Part shown: positions 10,942 through 19,840 of the stretch, piece by piece
Position numbering within the stretch: the first letter of the stretch is position 1
How the letters are laid out: each line of letters begins with the position of its first letter
Assembly: GCF_012726345.1 (NCBI RefSeq)
Contig: NZ_PTXN01000005.1
Coordinates: 1 to 64,000 of the forward strand
DNA from: Marinomonas sp. UCMA 3892
GTDB lineage: Bacteria; Pseudomonadota; Gammaproteobacteria; Pseudomonadales; Marinomonadaceae
Length of the DNA: 64,000 nt
Direction of reading: 5' to 3'
Made by a program: the position numbers and the translations under genes
Notes under the pieces: generated by a model
Databases searched by the model: none
The model's input: the letters and a program-made list of their open reading frames with translations, nothing else
Told to the model about the DNA's origin: nothing

Positions 10942-12395
10942 ACTCGATTCTCCCCGTAGATAGCTTCGAGAACTTTGTATCCGTCAAGAATAATAGCTTC
11001 ATGCATTTCATTAATCGAATTAACGTTAAGCAGCGTTTCGTCAAAATTGACATATAGTCTAGAAGTAGCAATATCGTTATGGTTAAGAGCGGTTTTGACA
11101 GCTAGTTCCATATGAGTTGTTGTGAATCTTTTTTCAGGATCGTTGGCAAGCTTTCTAACAATGTTCATACCAAAGGTAGCTCTAAGGTCGTGCGGCGCAA
11201 ACTCATCAAGTTCAGGCCGATCTTGTCTTACACGAGCAATGAAATTGCGAATATTTGCCCGAAAAGTGCTTCCGTTTTGAGGACTGAATGCAGGAGCATT
11301 GACAACCCAATGAGCAGCTTCATCTTGCCTCTTCCTGATCTCACTTCGCGAGGAATAGAATGGATTAGATTGCTCTGTTAAGAATACATAATTTTCATCG
11401 CTCAAACCGAAGAAGCTGCTTTTCATTCTTTTAGCGTTTAGTTCGCTATTTATATAGACGAACAATTTCTCAATAAGGGTCTTGGGGAACCTAAAGTTAT
11501 TAGGCTTTCCAAACTTAGTATCGATTGGGAATCTACTTCTGTGAGAATGAATAAAAACCCAACTTTTACCAGTACGTTTAAGTTCGTCATATGCCTCTTT
11601 AATGTGGCCTACACGAAGGGTACATGCTGATTGAATCCGCGCTCCCGTATTGAGCATAGTCAGCATAATTAATTCGGTTGCTACTGAGCAATACTTTCGC
11701 TCCAAGCCCCACATTATTGCCTGTTGCTCGGCTATGGATAGAGGGCGCAATTCTCCACCATCCATTATTCTGTCTGGCCGAGTTTCTGCTTTTGTAACCT
11801 TGATAGAAATATCGGTTGTTTGGACCTCTTTAAATCGAGATAAACCCTCATTATTCAAAGTCTGAACATACCTCTTAAAGCTTCTAAATGGTCTAGATCC
11901 AATACGAGACTCATCTACAAGATTGTGGTTGAGTATACCTCTATAAAAAGCAATGACATGGCCGACATGTTTACTTGCGGTACTTGGAGCCATTCCTAGA
12001 TCAATAAGTTCTTGTAGTTTATATCTGAAAAGATAGGTTGGTCGTCTTCTCGTTTGCGCTGGGAATTCAAGTAAATCTAGATCTTCGTCTTCAATGAACT
12101 TTAGATAAAAACACAAGCTTTTTGCTCGATCCTTGATTGATTCCATTTTTGATCTAAGAGCAGTGTTTAGGTGGCAAAGAAGGTAAGCATTGCCCAGATC
12201 CCATGGAACTCCGTTCCCATTCAAAATTACTGGCATCTCTGGCCAAAACCCAGGCTTTCTTTCCCATTGCCAACCATCTTCAAGACAACCTGCTGGATTT
12301 GTATAAATTGCTTTTCCTTCTTGAAATTTCTTTATATACACAACTCTTGCTTGTGAACGAAAGTGTTTGGAGGAATTAAATCTTCGTCTAGCCAC
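10938..12395 (-). CDS. intA: Tyrosine recombinase IntA
   Basis: 485-residue recombinase, first gene of the operon. Catalytic residues are Arg253 (TGARIQS), His402 and Arg405 (HDLRATF), His439 (LNHND) and Tyr448 (SRLYVN). Only about 75 bp separate its start from the inferred element end at 12472, as expected for the intA-proximal end of an SE. The promoter must lie in that AT-rich gap (12396-12470). Confidence 0.8.
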   Translation of the reverse strand: MARRRFNSSKHFRSQARVVYIKKFQEGKAIYTNPAGCLEDGWQWERKPGFWPEMPVILNGNGVPWDLGNAYLLCHLNTALRSKMESIKDRAKSLCFYLKFIEDEDLDLLEFPAQTRRRPTYLFRYKLQELIDLGMAPSTASKHVGHVIAFYRGILNHNLVDESRIGSRPFRSFKRYVQTLNNEGLSRFKEVQTTDISIKVTKAETRPDRIMDGGELRPLSIAEQQAIMWGLERKYCSVATELIMLTMLNTGARIQSACTLRVGHIKEAYDELKRTGKSWVFIHSHRSRFPIDTKFGKPNNFRFPKTLIEKLFVYINSELNAKRMKSSFFGLSDENYVFLTEQSNPFYSSRSEIRKRQDEAAHWVVNAPAFSPQNGSTFRANIRNFIARVRQDRPELDEFAPHDLRATFGMNIVRKLANDPEKRFTTTHMELAVKTALNHNDIATSRLYVNFDETLLNVNSINEMHEAIILDGYKVLEAIYGENRV

Positions 12396-12471
12396 TAAAT
12401 TGCCTCTTAATAAATCATATGTTCATTTGTATATTTTTATAGGTAGATGTCAACTATGATTTTACTAGGTA

Positions 12472-12776
12472 GAGAACTCAATGGGGATAGATCAAATTTT
12501 CGATTTGGCATGATTCCGAATGAACCAAGAGCCTATGGTCTATGTGATTTCGAAGTTTATTTCAAAGACCGTCGAGCAGAACCACCAGCTAACCGTCAGG
12601 GTGATATTGCTAGAATTTATTTCTACATGCGAGATCAATACGGCCTAAGACTAAGCAGGCAACAAACTCAGCTTTTTGAAGCTTGGTCAAGAATGGACCC
12701 TGTTGATGAATGGGAAATTACACGAGACAATCGAATTAAAGCCTTACAAGGCAATAAAAACCACCATATAAAATAG
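12472..12776 (+). pseudogene. endA: 3' part of endonuclease I (EndA-like), truncated by the integrative element
   Basis: From GAACTC onward the frame encodes ELNGDRSNF, then CDFEVYFK, AEPP, YFYMRDQYGLRLSRQQTQLF and a C-terminal QGNKN. This matches the last ~100 residues of EndA nucleases. The first ~60%, with the catalytic WEHVVP region and signal peptide, is missing. Similarity stops abruptly at the point where the integrative element starts. A short frame with ATG at 12447 would give 109 residues, but its first 8-9 residues derive from the element. A nuclease without its catalytic half should be inactive. Confidence 0.72.
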
Positions 12777-12784
12777 ATAATAAA

Positions 12785-12812
12785 ATAATAGGGGCAGTAT
12801 GCCCCTATTTTA
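12785..12812. terminator. Bidirectional terminator between converging genes
   Basis: AATAGGGGC (12787-12795), loop AGTAT, GCCCCTATT (12801-12809), flanked by A-rich sequence on the left and TTTA on the right. It sits between the stops of the endA remnant (+) and the 172-residue gene (-). Confidence 0.7.
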
Positions 12813-12834
12813 GATCCCACTAATTAAACTGTAT

Positions 12835-13353
12835 TTATCTTGAAATCTCACTTTGCAACTTAGCTATGAATGGATCTATGGATCTATCGTATTCATTGTA
12901 GTGATCAATGCCCGCCATTGAACCATATTCATCGTCAGCTTTTTTTGCAACATTGTTGACCTCCGAGTTTAAATCTGTGAAAACCAACAACGAACCATCA
13001 ACTTCCTCAAAACTCTCACTATAAGTAGGATTTAACAACCTTACAGTGCTAGACAAATTACCTAAAGCCGCATTAAAACCGGAAACGTCTAAGATCGCAT
13101 CGGCTTTACTTGAGCCATCCAACTTAACAAGTTCAGACTCTCTATCGCTAAAAGCCTTTGATATTAGCGACTTCCTATTCTCAAGTATTGCTTCTCGTAT
13201 GAGTTTTTTCCTTAACTTTGTACGAGTAGACTTCGCAGAAGATAGTGTACTACTTGAACTTGAGCTATATGATGGCTCATCATCTTCAGTAACAGCATCA
13301 TATATTTTTTTTGCCCCCCATATAACAAGAGGAGCAGCGAACCACCAAGCCAT
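12835..13353 (-). CDS. Membrane-anchored protein of the HTH-GTPase operon, unknown
   Basis: 172 residues; not recognised. The N-terminus (MAWWFAAPLVIWGAKKIY) is a short hydrophobic anchor, followed by a serine-rich linker (about 28-45), a basic helix and a mixed soluble domain. A GGGAGGT ribosome-binding site precedes the ATG. It begins 19 bp after the GTPase gene and ends the operon at the 12785 terminator. Because it travels with a dynamin-like GTPase and a glycine-zipper membrane protein, a role at the inner membrane is likely. The exact function is unknown. Confidence 0.7.
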   Translation of the reverse strand: MAWWFAAPLVIWGAKKIYDAVTEDDEPSYSSSSSSTLSSAKSTRTKLRKKLIREAILENRKSLISKAFSDRESELVKLDGSSKADAILDVSGFNAALGNLSSTVRLLNPTYSESFEEVDGSLLVFTDLNSEVNNVAKKADDEYGSMAGIDHYNEYDRSIDPFIAKLQSEISR

Positions 13354-13372
13354 AAATACCTCCCATCAAGAG

Positions 13373-15646
13373 TTAGTCGCTAGACTTAAGAATTAATAAC
13401 GTGTCATCGATAAGTGAGACACATACATCAACTTCATCAATATCATATTCAACTTTCGCATCAGCCTTTAAATTTTCAATATATTCATCAGTTTTGATGA
13501 TTAGCTCATCCAAACCAGCTTTGATTGCCTTAGATGTACTATTCCAATACTCAGTTACAGCTTTCTCTATGTCATCAAACACCGACTCTTTACGAATTGC
13601 TTCTGCGGCTTTTTTTGCGAGTGATTTTTGCCAACTACCACCAGCTAGTCGATATATTATGTAACCAATTGCCGCAGCAAGAGCAATACCTATGGTAATA
13701 GGACCACCGATGGCTGCAACGAATGAAGTTACTGTAGTAACACTTCCAACCAACCCTAAAGACACCAATACTCCAGCTGCCTTTCCAACTAAAATATATG
13801 CACCTAAATTACTTGCTATAGTCGATACATATAATGCCATAGCTCCAAGACTTCCTAATCCCGCAAGACCTCCAACAAAAGCCGCTCTCGAGTTAAATGC
13901 ACTAAACTCTGCACCCAATCCAGATATTTGGGTATCAATTCCTGTAGTTGAGATTGTGGGGGCAGCTTCCTGCCATCTCAGCAACAAAGAATCTAATTCC
14001 GTCGATACGGCTTTACCACTAGTCTTTAATGTGCTTTCTAATTTTGTAGTCAAAAGCTGACCAATATAATTGCCTAACTCAGATTGAGCCTCTTTCTTGT
14101 CCGAATAGGTGTCATTGATAAGCTCTTCGAGACCTTCAACAGAAGTGTTGTATTTGTAATAGGTACTAATAACATCCAAGTCGTGTTTTTTGTGGCTATT
14201 ACATGATTCAATGAGAGAGTTAAAATCTTTTATCAACTGAGTAGACAACTCACGAAATCGCGCATCCTTCTCGTTGACCTCCTTAATTCTTTCGAAAGTC
14301 TCCGATTTCTTGTTTTTTAGATTTTCAATCTCACTCAATAGCATATTTTCGATATTCTTTAGAATATTAGAAATATACTTATCTACTATTGATTCTTGGT
14401 TCAAAGTTAGAGACGAAGCCATTTCGGTGATTTTTCGCAATGTATCACTACGATAGTCATTATTTTCACGCCAAAATGGTTGAACTCGTGCTGTTAGTTC
14501 TGAACTTTCTGGTAATTGCGTAATAAATCCATCTTCCATCCATGATGAAAATATTAAATTATCTAGTTGCTTTTTAATTCTCTTGAAGGTTACACGACCT
14601 ACAGCTTCCACATCATCCCTGCTTATTTCAGAGTGACAATGAGACTGAATGAACATTAAATGATCAAGTGGTTTCTCCTTATCCACTGGTGGTCTCTGCC
14701 TGATGATATTTGATGCAAACCCTAAATCACTATCTTTGAAAAACCCGGTATGATTTGAAACAAAAACAACACCATCAGCAAGTTCTACACCACCGAGAGC
14801 CTTCTCAGTATCAGACTCATCTGAACCGTTAAGATCCCCTGGGGTATCCAACAACCAAACCGAACGAAGTATCTCGGAATCTGAAAAAACAATTGCGATA
14901 TAAGCCTCATTTAATACATCATCTTCATGATTGTGTACTCCTAATCTATCCAATATTTCTGAACCACCTTGTTCAATTAAATATTTTTCGACATCAACTG
15001 GTGAATGAACCATATGCGGCTTAAAGCCCTTCTTAAACACAGCCACATTTCCTGAAATTGTTTCAGGCTTATCTGATTCGTGCATAAGAAGATTAACAAC
15101 ACATGTTGCTGGTTGGTATTTGGTCGGGAGCAATGACTGATTGATAACAGTGTTAATCAGTGTTGACTTACCTGCATCAAAATGACCAAAACATCCAATT
15201 ACAGGCTTTCTATTAAGTCCATCTACTACAGCCTCAAGCTGTTCAACCTTACTTTTAAGCCCTATTGAATCGATATATTCATGATTGTAGCAATCGATAC
15301 TATCTTTCACTGATGAAATAAGCGACTTCGCTGCCTCTACCTTAATTTTGATAGTTTGCTCACCAACTTCTGACATAATGTAATCATCCTCTTTATAAGT
15401 GTATTCCGTTAAAATTTCATAATACTTGCTTGGCTGAATCCCAACAGCTGATAAATACCCAGCAATCTTAATTGCATCAGCATTCATTGGTTGACTTTCA
15501 ATTCTTGAAACAGCCCGTTGATCCAGTGTTCTTCCAATTCCAAAAACCTCAGATCTTGCAGCAACATCACTTTGGGACAAACCCGCATTTTCTCGGCTTG
15601 AAATTAAGAAAGTTCTTAAACGCTCATTTAGTTCATCGTGTTTCAT
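13373..15646 (-). CDS. XRE helix-turn-helix fused to dynamin-like GTPase
   Basis: 757 residues in three parts. Residues ~8-55 form an XRE-like helix-turn-helix (AGLSQSDVAARSEVFG). Residues ~145-330 are a GTPase of the dynamin-like class: P-loop GHFDAGKST (154-162) and G3 DTPGD (267-271), with a non-canonical G4 region around QSHCH. Helical, coiled-coil-like sequence follows to ~585. Residues 587-668 are strongly hydrophobic with Gly/Ala, a membrane-inserting hairpin, before an acidic tail. It lies 9 bp after the 82-residue gene with a weak ribosome-binding site, so translation is probably coupled. The helix-turn-helix suggests that it controls its own promoter. Membrane remodelling or phage defence is an inference. 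Confidence 0.82.
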   Translation of the reverse strand: MKHDELNERLRTFLISSRENAGLSQSDVAARSEVFGIGRTLDQRAVSRIESQPMNADAIKIAGYLSAVGIQPSKYYEILTEYTYKEDDYIMSEVGEQTIKIKVEAAKSLISSVKDSIDCYNHEYIDSIGLKSKVEQLEAVVDGLNRKPVIGCFGHFDAGKSTLINTVINQSLLPTKYQPATCVVNLLMHESDKPETISGNVAVFKKGFKPHMVHSPVDVEKYLIEQGGSEILDRLGVHNHEDDVLNEAYIAIVFSDSEILRSVWLLDTPGDLNGSDESDTEKALGGVELADGVVFVSNHTGFFKDSDLGFASNIIRQRPPVDKEKPLDHLMFIQSHCHSEISRDDVEAVGRVTFKRIKKQLDNLIFSSWMEDGFITQLPESSELTARVQPFWRENNDYRSDTLRKITEMASSLTLNQESIVDKYISNILKNIENMLLSEIENLKNKKSETFERIKEVNEKDARFRELSTQLIKDFNSLIESCNSHKKHDLDVISTYYKYNTSVEGLEELINDTYSDKKEAQSELGNYIGQLLTTKLESTLKTSGKAVSTELDSLLLRWQEAAPTISTTGIDTQISGLGAEFSAFNSRAAFVGGLAGLGSLGAMALYVSTIASNLGAYILVGKAAGVLVSLGLVGSVTTVTSFVAAIGGPITIGIALAAAIGYIIYRLAGGSWQKSLAKKAAEAIRKESVFDDIEKAVTEYWNSTSKAIKAGLDELIIKTDEYIENLKADAKVEYDIDEVDVCVSLIDDTLLILKSSD

Positions 15647-15655
15647 TTTTCAGAC

Positions 15656-15904
15656 CTATGATTTCAGCCACTTGTATATACCGTAAGTTCCAGCACCAAT
15701 CGCCAATGGAGCTGCCGCAGTAATTGCAAGTCCGGCAACCATTCCACCACCAACTACACCACCTATGGCGGCAAGACCGGAAGTGACACCAGCAGCGCTT
15801 AAACCTGCAACGGAACCTGCCGCTGATACGGCACCAATTGAACCACCTACACCGCCGAGGCCACCAACAGCACCAGCGACTTTCGCTTTATCTTCCATTT
15901 CCAT
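15656..15904 (-). CDS. 82-residue glycine-zipper membrane protein
   Basis: After a charged start (MEMEDKAK) nearly the whole protein is Gly, Ala, Val and Ser in GxxxG/AxxxG-like spacing. A hydrophobic segment near residues 50-75 and a basic end (KWLKS) follow. This looks like an oligomerising membrane or pore-forming peptide. GAGG lies 5-6 bp before the first of two ATGs. It is the first gene behind the triple-operator promoter, immediately upstream of the GTPase. Holin-like, bacteriocin-like and structural roles cannot be told apart. Confidence 0.7.
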   Translation of the reverse strand: MEMEDKAKVAGAVGGLGGVGGSIGAVSAAGSVAGLSAAGVTSGLAAIGGVVGGGMVAGLAITAAAPLAIGAGTYGIYKWLKS

Positions 15905-15912
15905 ACCAACCT

Positions 15913-15990
15913 CTAGACAAATATGACTAATACAGCATCAATTTAGACAACTAAGTCTAACATGTCAACACCCTAGACCTATTTGTCTAG
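15913..15990 (-). promoter_or_regulatory. Promoter with three operator dyads at 30-bp spacing
   Basis: Dyads start at 15913 (CTAGAC-N6-GACTAA, imperfect), 15943 (TTAGAC-N6-GTCTAA, perfect) and 15973 (CTAGAC-N6-GTCTAG, perfect), exactly 30 bp apart, about three DNA turns. On the minus strand TTGACA (15968-15963) and TAAATT (15945-15940) form a promoter with a 17-bp spacer. The middle dyad fills the spacer and touches the -10; the other two lie up- and downstream. This is the layout of a repressed promoter, and the XRE domain of the GTPase is the obvious binder. Confidence 0.75.
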
Positions 15991-16103
15991 ATTTTTTACG
16001 TTGAATGTAAATTGAGAACTGTACAGCTCAGCACGCAAGGAATACAAATTCCAAGGTTGGGTAATGTTTTCTCAGAAGTTCAATGGTTATTTCATATCGA
16101 TAT

Positions 16104-16130
16104 AGAAGGCTTTGCATCACAAAGCCTTCT
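16104..16130 (-). terminator. Hairpin after traN
   Basis: AGAAGGCTTTG, loop CATCA, CAAAGCCTTCT: an 11-bp perfect stem 16 bp beyond the traN stop. A T-run is not evident on the minus strand, so it may stabilise the message 3' end as well as stop transcription. Confidence 0.55.
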
Positions 16131-16145
16131 GTTCTATGAGTGCGC

Positions 16146-19100
16146 TCAATTATTCCCCGAAATTTCTTCCGTCGCCTCCTGACGCAGTTTCTGGGCATCC
16201 ATTCCGTTTAGCCTTTCAATAGCTCTATCTGCGGCACTTTGACGGTTTCCATCAACGTTTAGCGTACTTCCTGAGCCTGTGAGTCGTTCCAAATCCAGTG
16301 ACGGTACTTCGGGTAGGTTGCCTGTTATCGATAAGATACCTATCCATTCATCCAGATTGACTTGGCTCCAATCCACCTGGTTTAACTGACTCGCGGTCAA
16401 TCCTTCACAGTTGGGAGATTTCGCACTGCCCCAACCAAGGCCCAATTGAGGACGTACTTGTTCTTGAATGATCCGTGAAAGTGGCGAAGTAAAGCAGCAA
16501 TATGACTGCCGTTTTTCAACACAGGCACCTAAGAACTTAGACTTGCAGTAAGAGCCTACATAGTGGCAACTCTTCAATACCCGCTTGGCGTTCATTTCAA
16601 ACTCACTCTGCTCACATTTCCAGATAAGCTGAATGAGGATCATGGTGACTGAATAAATCATGTAGGCCGTCATAACCGTACTCAGAACCGCGCCCGCAGC
16701 GCCACCCAGCGCAAAGTTGCCGCCCGAAACAACACCATCGGCTCCGACAGCACCACCAACGTTACTAAACAGTGCCGATTGCGCCCCCGAACCAAAGGTA
16801 GAGCCTACCCATTCAGCCGTTTTGTTGGTCAACACCTGCATGAAGCCAGTCGCAGCTTGCTCCGCTCCCGCGCCAGCAGCCGTTGATGGCCCAGCCCCCA
16901 TGAGAGAGTCCCATGCAGACACAAAAGGCTCTTGGACCGCACTCCAAGTACTCGTGATTGGCTCCCTAAGCGTATTCCAGGAACCATAGATTGCCGAAGA
17001 CGGATTCATAGCCATGACTGCCGTATCAAGCTTGTTAACCGCCACTATCATCGTGATGTAGTCCGATAACGACACGCCACTTGGCTTTTCACAGCAATCC
17101 ACTATGCCACCAACGGCTTTTTTGCACTGGCCAGCATTACCTTTAAAGACCGTACACTCGACGTTATCTTGGCCATCAGCTCCCGTACATGACATATCAT
17201 TGGTCATAAACTGCGCCGCATTAAGCATCGCTGCGGCTTCTGCAAAGTTAGCCTGCTTGATTGACTCTGGCTCTAAACAATCTGTGCCCATACAGCGAAC
17301 TGGCCCCTCACAGTTGTATTGAGTTTCCATTCGTGCATTTTGCACTTCAACGCTTTGTCCGCAGTCATACACCAAACTTTGGATATAGCAGAAGCCTTCA
17401 TGACCAGCCCCGCCTTCAGTGCATTCGGTTCTGACGTACTGGCAGGCCAGGTTTTGCTCCAGCGCGGCACACGTATTGGTGGTCGTGTTTTGTCCGTTAT
17501 TAACGATGGTTTGTGTATTACCATTGGCATCTACCCAGCTATCTGAGCTGCCCATGTTGAACTCTGGATGAGCAGTCGAAGCATTGTAGGTTGCTCTTGC
17601 CCTCCAGCATGAGAGTCCCAGTCCATCAGAGCTGCCGCGACTGGTTAAATGAACAGGAGACGAAACAACCGCTGGATAAAGGCTCCCAAGATTGGCCAAC
17701 TCGCCACTACCAACCGTTAACCCGTCGATTCGTTTTGTGCCCGTATCCAAACACTGCCACTGCACGGCAGTAAACTGATCCGTTTGCATCAAGCATTGGT
17801 CTATGCCCGGATCACTTGATTGATGAACAACGTCCTGTTCTAAGTACTTGCCAGAGAAGGTCAATGAAGCGCTCAGTTTCGCAGGAGCCAAACACTTCTG
17901 AACTTCTCGGCTGCAAGTATCGAAATCGACTTTGTTCCAGCCGGATTCACATCTGGAACGAGTAACTTCCTGAGGTTCATGCCACGAAATAATCGACCCA
18001 TTAACGACCTTACACAATGAACCAACTAAGGTTCCTTTTGGACAGGTCATTTCAGGGTATTTAATGGACGGTTTCGTCTCTGTGACCGTCTCCTTGTTGC
18101 CCGTCAATGAGAGTGTCGTTTTCCAGCCATTTGCCTTGGACGGCGACTCGGTGATTTTTATCTCAGTATTTTGATTATCAAACACTCTCAGCGTCGCGTT
18201 TCCAGTTTGCATAGTGCTGCTGTGCTGTGGAACAAAACTGAGCGTTTCGGAGCTAAAGCAACCACGCTCAATGGACCAGCTTTGTTGATGGGTTTGGGCG
18301 GATATACGTCGTTCTAACTGACACTCAGTAAGCGTGCTGATCTTCTCGCACACCTGGTAATCCGGTACATGCTTGGTTTCAGTAAATGGCGTAATCGTCT
18401 GAGTAGGCTCACAAGCTTCAAAACTACTTGGCATAAGGTTGGATACCACACACTTTGGATCGCTGGTTTGCAATCCACAGTCATAGGTATCGGTAAAACG
18501 AATGCATTCACCTTTATCATTGGTCTCGGCACATTCTGACGACATGAATCCACAGGAAGGATTCGCTTCAAGCACTTGGCAGGCCTGATTTTCAATCCCC
18601 TTATAGCTTTCATCATCCACACTAACTTGAACACGCCGACACAAAGGCGATATGCCAGCCACTGGGCTTGGGGCAAAGTAGGATTCACAAACTGAAACAC
18701 CATTGACCACCGTACATCCGTTGGTTGAAGAAGGCTGATCCGTGCATTGAATGCTGTAGTCTGAAAACTTCGTCGGGATATCCGCTGCTTGTTCGATACA
18801 GGATTGTGGCGACCAACTATCATTCATCACCACCTTGGTTGGATCAAAGCGCACCTTGATGCGTGCATACCCCTCACCACTACCAGTGACCGATACGCGA
18901 ATTTTTACCGGCACTTCTAAACCTGGTTCTACCGCTTTTAGCCTGGCAGTGAGATCGGTATTTGGATTGCGCTCCCAACTGGTACTGAGCTCGCAGCGAC
19001 CTGCCGTTTCTGGTGGAAAGTTATTGTTCGGCCCAGACCAGACTTTCTGATCGCCAAGCCACACCTGCATGTAGTCATCCCATTTGGCGTACTCAAGAAC

Positions 19101-19838
19101 GGCTGAAGTAATCGCATCGGGGTTCACGACTTTGAGTGTGATGGCCTGTTCAAACACTTTACAACGGCCACTCCAGTAGTTGTCGCCAATTCGTCCAATC
19201 CAAACTTCAAGACATCCCTCACCACAAGAGCGAAGGTTCATTGGTCCTGAAACATGCTCAATAATGCCTGCCGTGTAATCGTGAGTAATAGTGCAGCTGT
19301 TAACCGCTGTATTGAGCCTGTCGCATTGCTGGTAATTTGGGCTACCTTCACCTTGAGACTCACAGCCGGGGAAGCTTTGCGTTAATAGATTGGGGGCAGT
19401 TTGAACCGCATCAGTTAATGCCCAAAGCGGATCATTGACCATATCTGGCCGAGACCTGTCTTTGATTTGCTGTAGCGAACGAAACGCCTCACCCGTAGCG
19501 CCACTTTCGGATGCCATGCTCTCTTGGCGCTGTGTCCCCATTTGATTCATGCTGGCATCAGAGCCATAAACGCCCGTTAAGACATCCAATGAGCCCTGAT
19601 CCATACCAGGGAAAAGCTCTTGCAAGTTAATGGACTCATTACCACTGCCATTCGGCACCGACAATGTATTGCCATTGAGTGCGGGCATCGTCCAGTTTTG
19701 CAGCAATTGCTTACCTTCTTGTTGTCCGCTTAGGCCGGATTGGCGCTGCACATCAGCGGCCACACCATGTAAGGGCAGGCACGCCATAGTGATTGATAAA
19801 ATACCCGCTAAAACTCGGGTAAAAAGTGTTGGTTTCAT
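16146..19838 (-). CDS. traN: Mating-pair stabilisation protein TraN
   Basis: 1230-residue outer-membrane adhesin of the F-type mating apparatus that stabilises donor-recipient contact. A signal peptide (MKPTLF... cleavage after GVAA) is followed by a very long cysteine-rich extracellular region and a shorter hydrophobic segment near residue 1070. Size and position after traU fit the SXT/R391 TraN, which is much longer than that of F. It starts 2 bp after traU. Cysteine richness explains the linked DsbC isomerase. Confidence 0.88.
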   Translation of the reverse strand: MKPTLFTRVLAGILSITMACLPLHGVAADVQRQSGLSGQQEGKQLLQNWTMPALNGNTLSVPNGSGNESINLQELFPGMDQGSLDVLTGVYGSDASMNQMGTQRQESMASESGATGEAFRSLQQIKDRSRPDMVNDPLWALTDAVQTAPNLLTQSFPGCESQGEGSPNYQQCDRLNTAVNSCTITHDYTAGIIEHVSGPMNLRSCGEGCLEVWIGRIGDNYWSGRCKVFEQAITLKVVNPDAITSAVLEYAKWDDYMQVWLGDQKVWSGPNNNFPPETAGRCELSTSWERNPNTDLTARLKAVEPGLEVPVKIRVSVTGSGEGYARIKVRFDPTKVVMNDSWSPQSCIEQAADIPTKFSDYSIQCTDQPSSTNGCTVVNGVSVCESYFAPSPVAGISPLCRRVQVSVDDESYKGIENQACQVLEANPSCGFMSSECAETNDKGECIRFTDTYDCGLQTSDPKCVVSNLMPSSFEACEPTQTITPFTETKHVPDYQVCEKISTLTECQLERRISAQTHQQSWSIERGCFSSETLSFVPQHSSTMQTGNATLRVFDNQNTEIKITESPSKANGWKTTLSLTGNKETVTETKPSIKYPEMTCPKGTLVGSLCKVVNGSIISWHEPQEVTRSRCESGWNKVDFDTCSREVQKCLAPAKLSASLTFSGKYLEQDVVHQSSDPGIDQCLMQTDQFTAVQWQCLDTGTKRIDGLTVGSGELANLGSLYPAVVSSPVHLTSRGSSDGLGLSCWRARATYNASTAHPEFNMGSSDSWVDANGNTQTIVNNGQNTTTNTCAALEQNLACQYVRTECTEGGAGHEGFCYIQSLVYDCGQSVEVQNARMETQYNCEGPVRCMGTDCLEPESIKQANFAEAAAMLNAAQFMTNDMSCTGADGQDNVECTVFKGNAGQCKKAVGGIVDCCEKPSGVSLSDYITMIVAVNKLDTAVMAMNPSSAIYGSWNTLREPITSTWSAVQEPFVSAWDSLMGAGPSTAAGAGAEQAATGFMQVLTNKTAEWVGSTFGSGAQSALFSNVGGAVGADGVVSGGNFALGGAAGAVLSTVMTAYMIYSVTMILIQLIWKCEQSEFEMNAKRVLKSCHYVGSYCKSKFLGACVEKRQSYCCFTSPLSRIIQEQVRPQLGLGWGSAKSPNCEGLTASQLNQVDWSQVNLDEWIGILSITGNLPEVPSLDLERLTGSGSTLNVDGNRQSAADRAIERLNGMDAQKLRQEATEEISGNN

Positions 19839-19840
19839 GG

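Noticed and set aside
6549-12395. RIT (recombinase in trio) or Tn554 element
   Set aside because: RIT and Tn554 proteins are mostly shorter, and the middle protein here lacks catalytic residues while a fourth small gene follows. This fits SE better, though Tn554 kinship is not excluded.
12447-12776. Intact 109-residue plus-strand gene
   Set aside because: The sequence is the C-terminal part of a larger nuclease with only a chance ATG contributed by the inserted element.
15913-15990. Three similar units at 30-bp spacing as a small CRISPR array
   Set aside because: Each unit is an 18-bp dyad with 12-bp gaps overlapping a promoter; no cas genes are near. Operators explain it better.
18314-18823. 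169-residue minus-strand frame inside traN
   Set aside because: A frame-shifted shadow of traN with no ribosome-binding site or domain.
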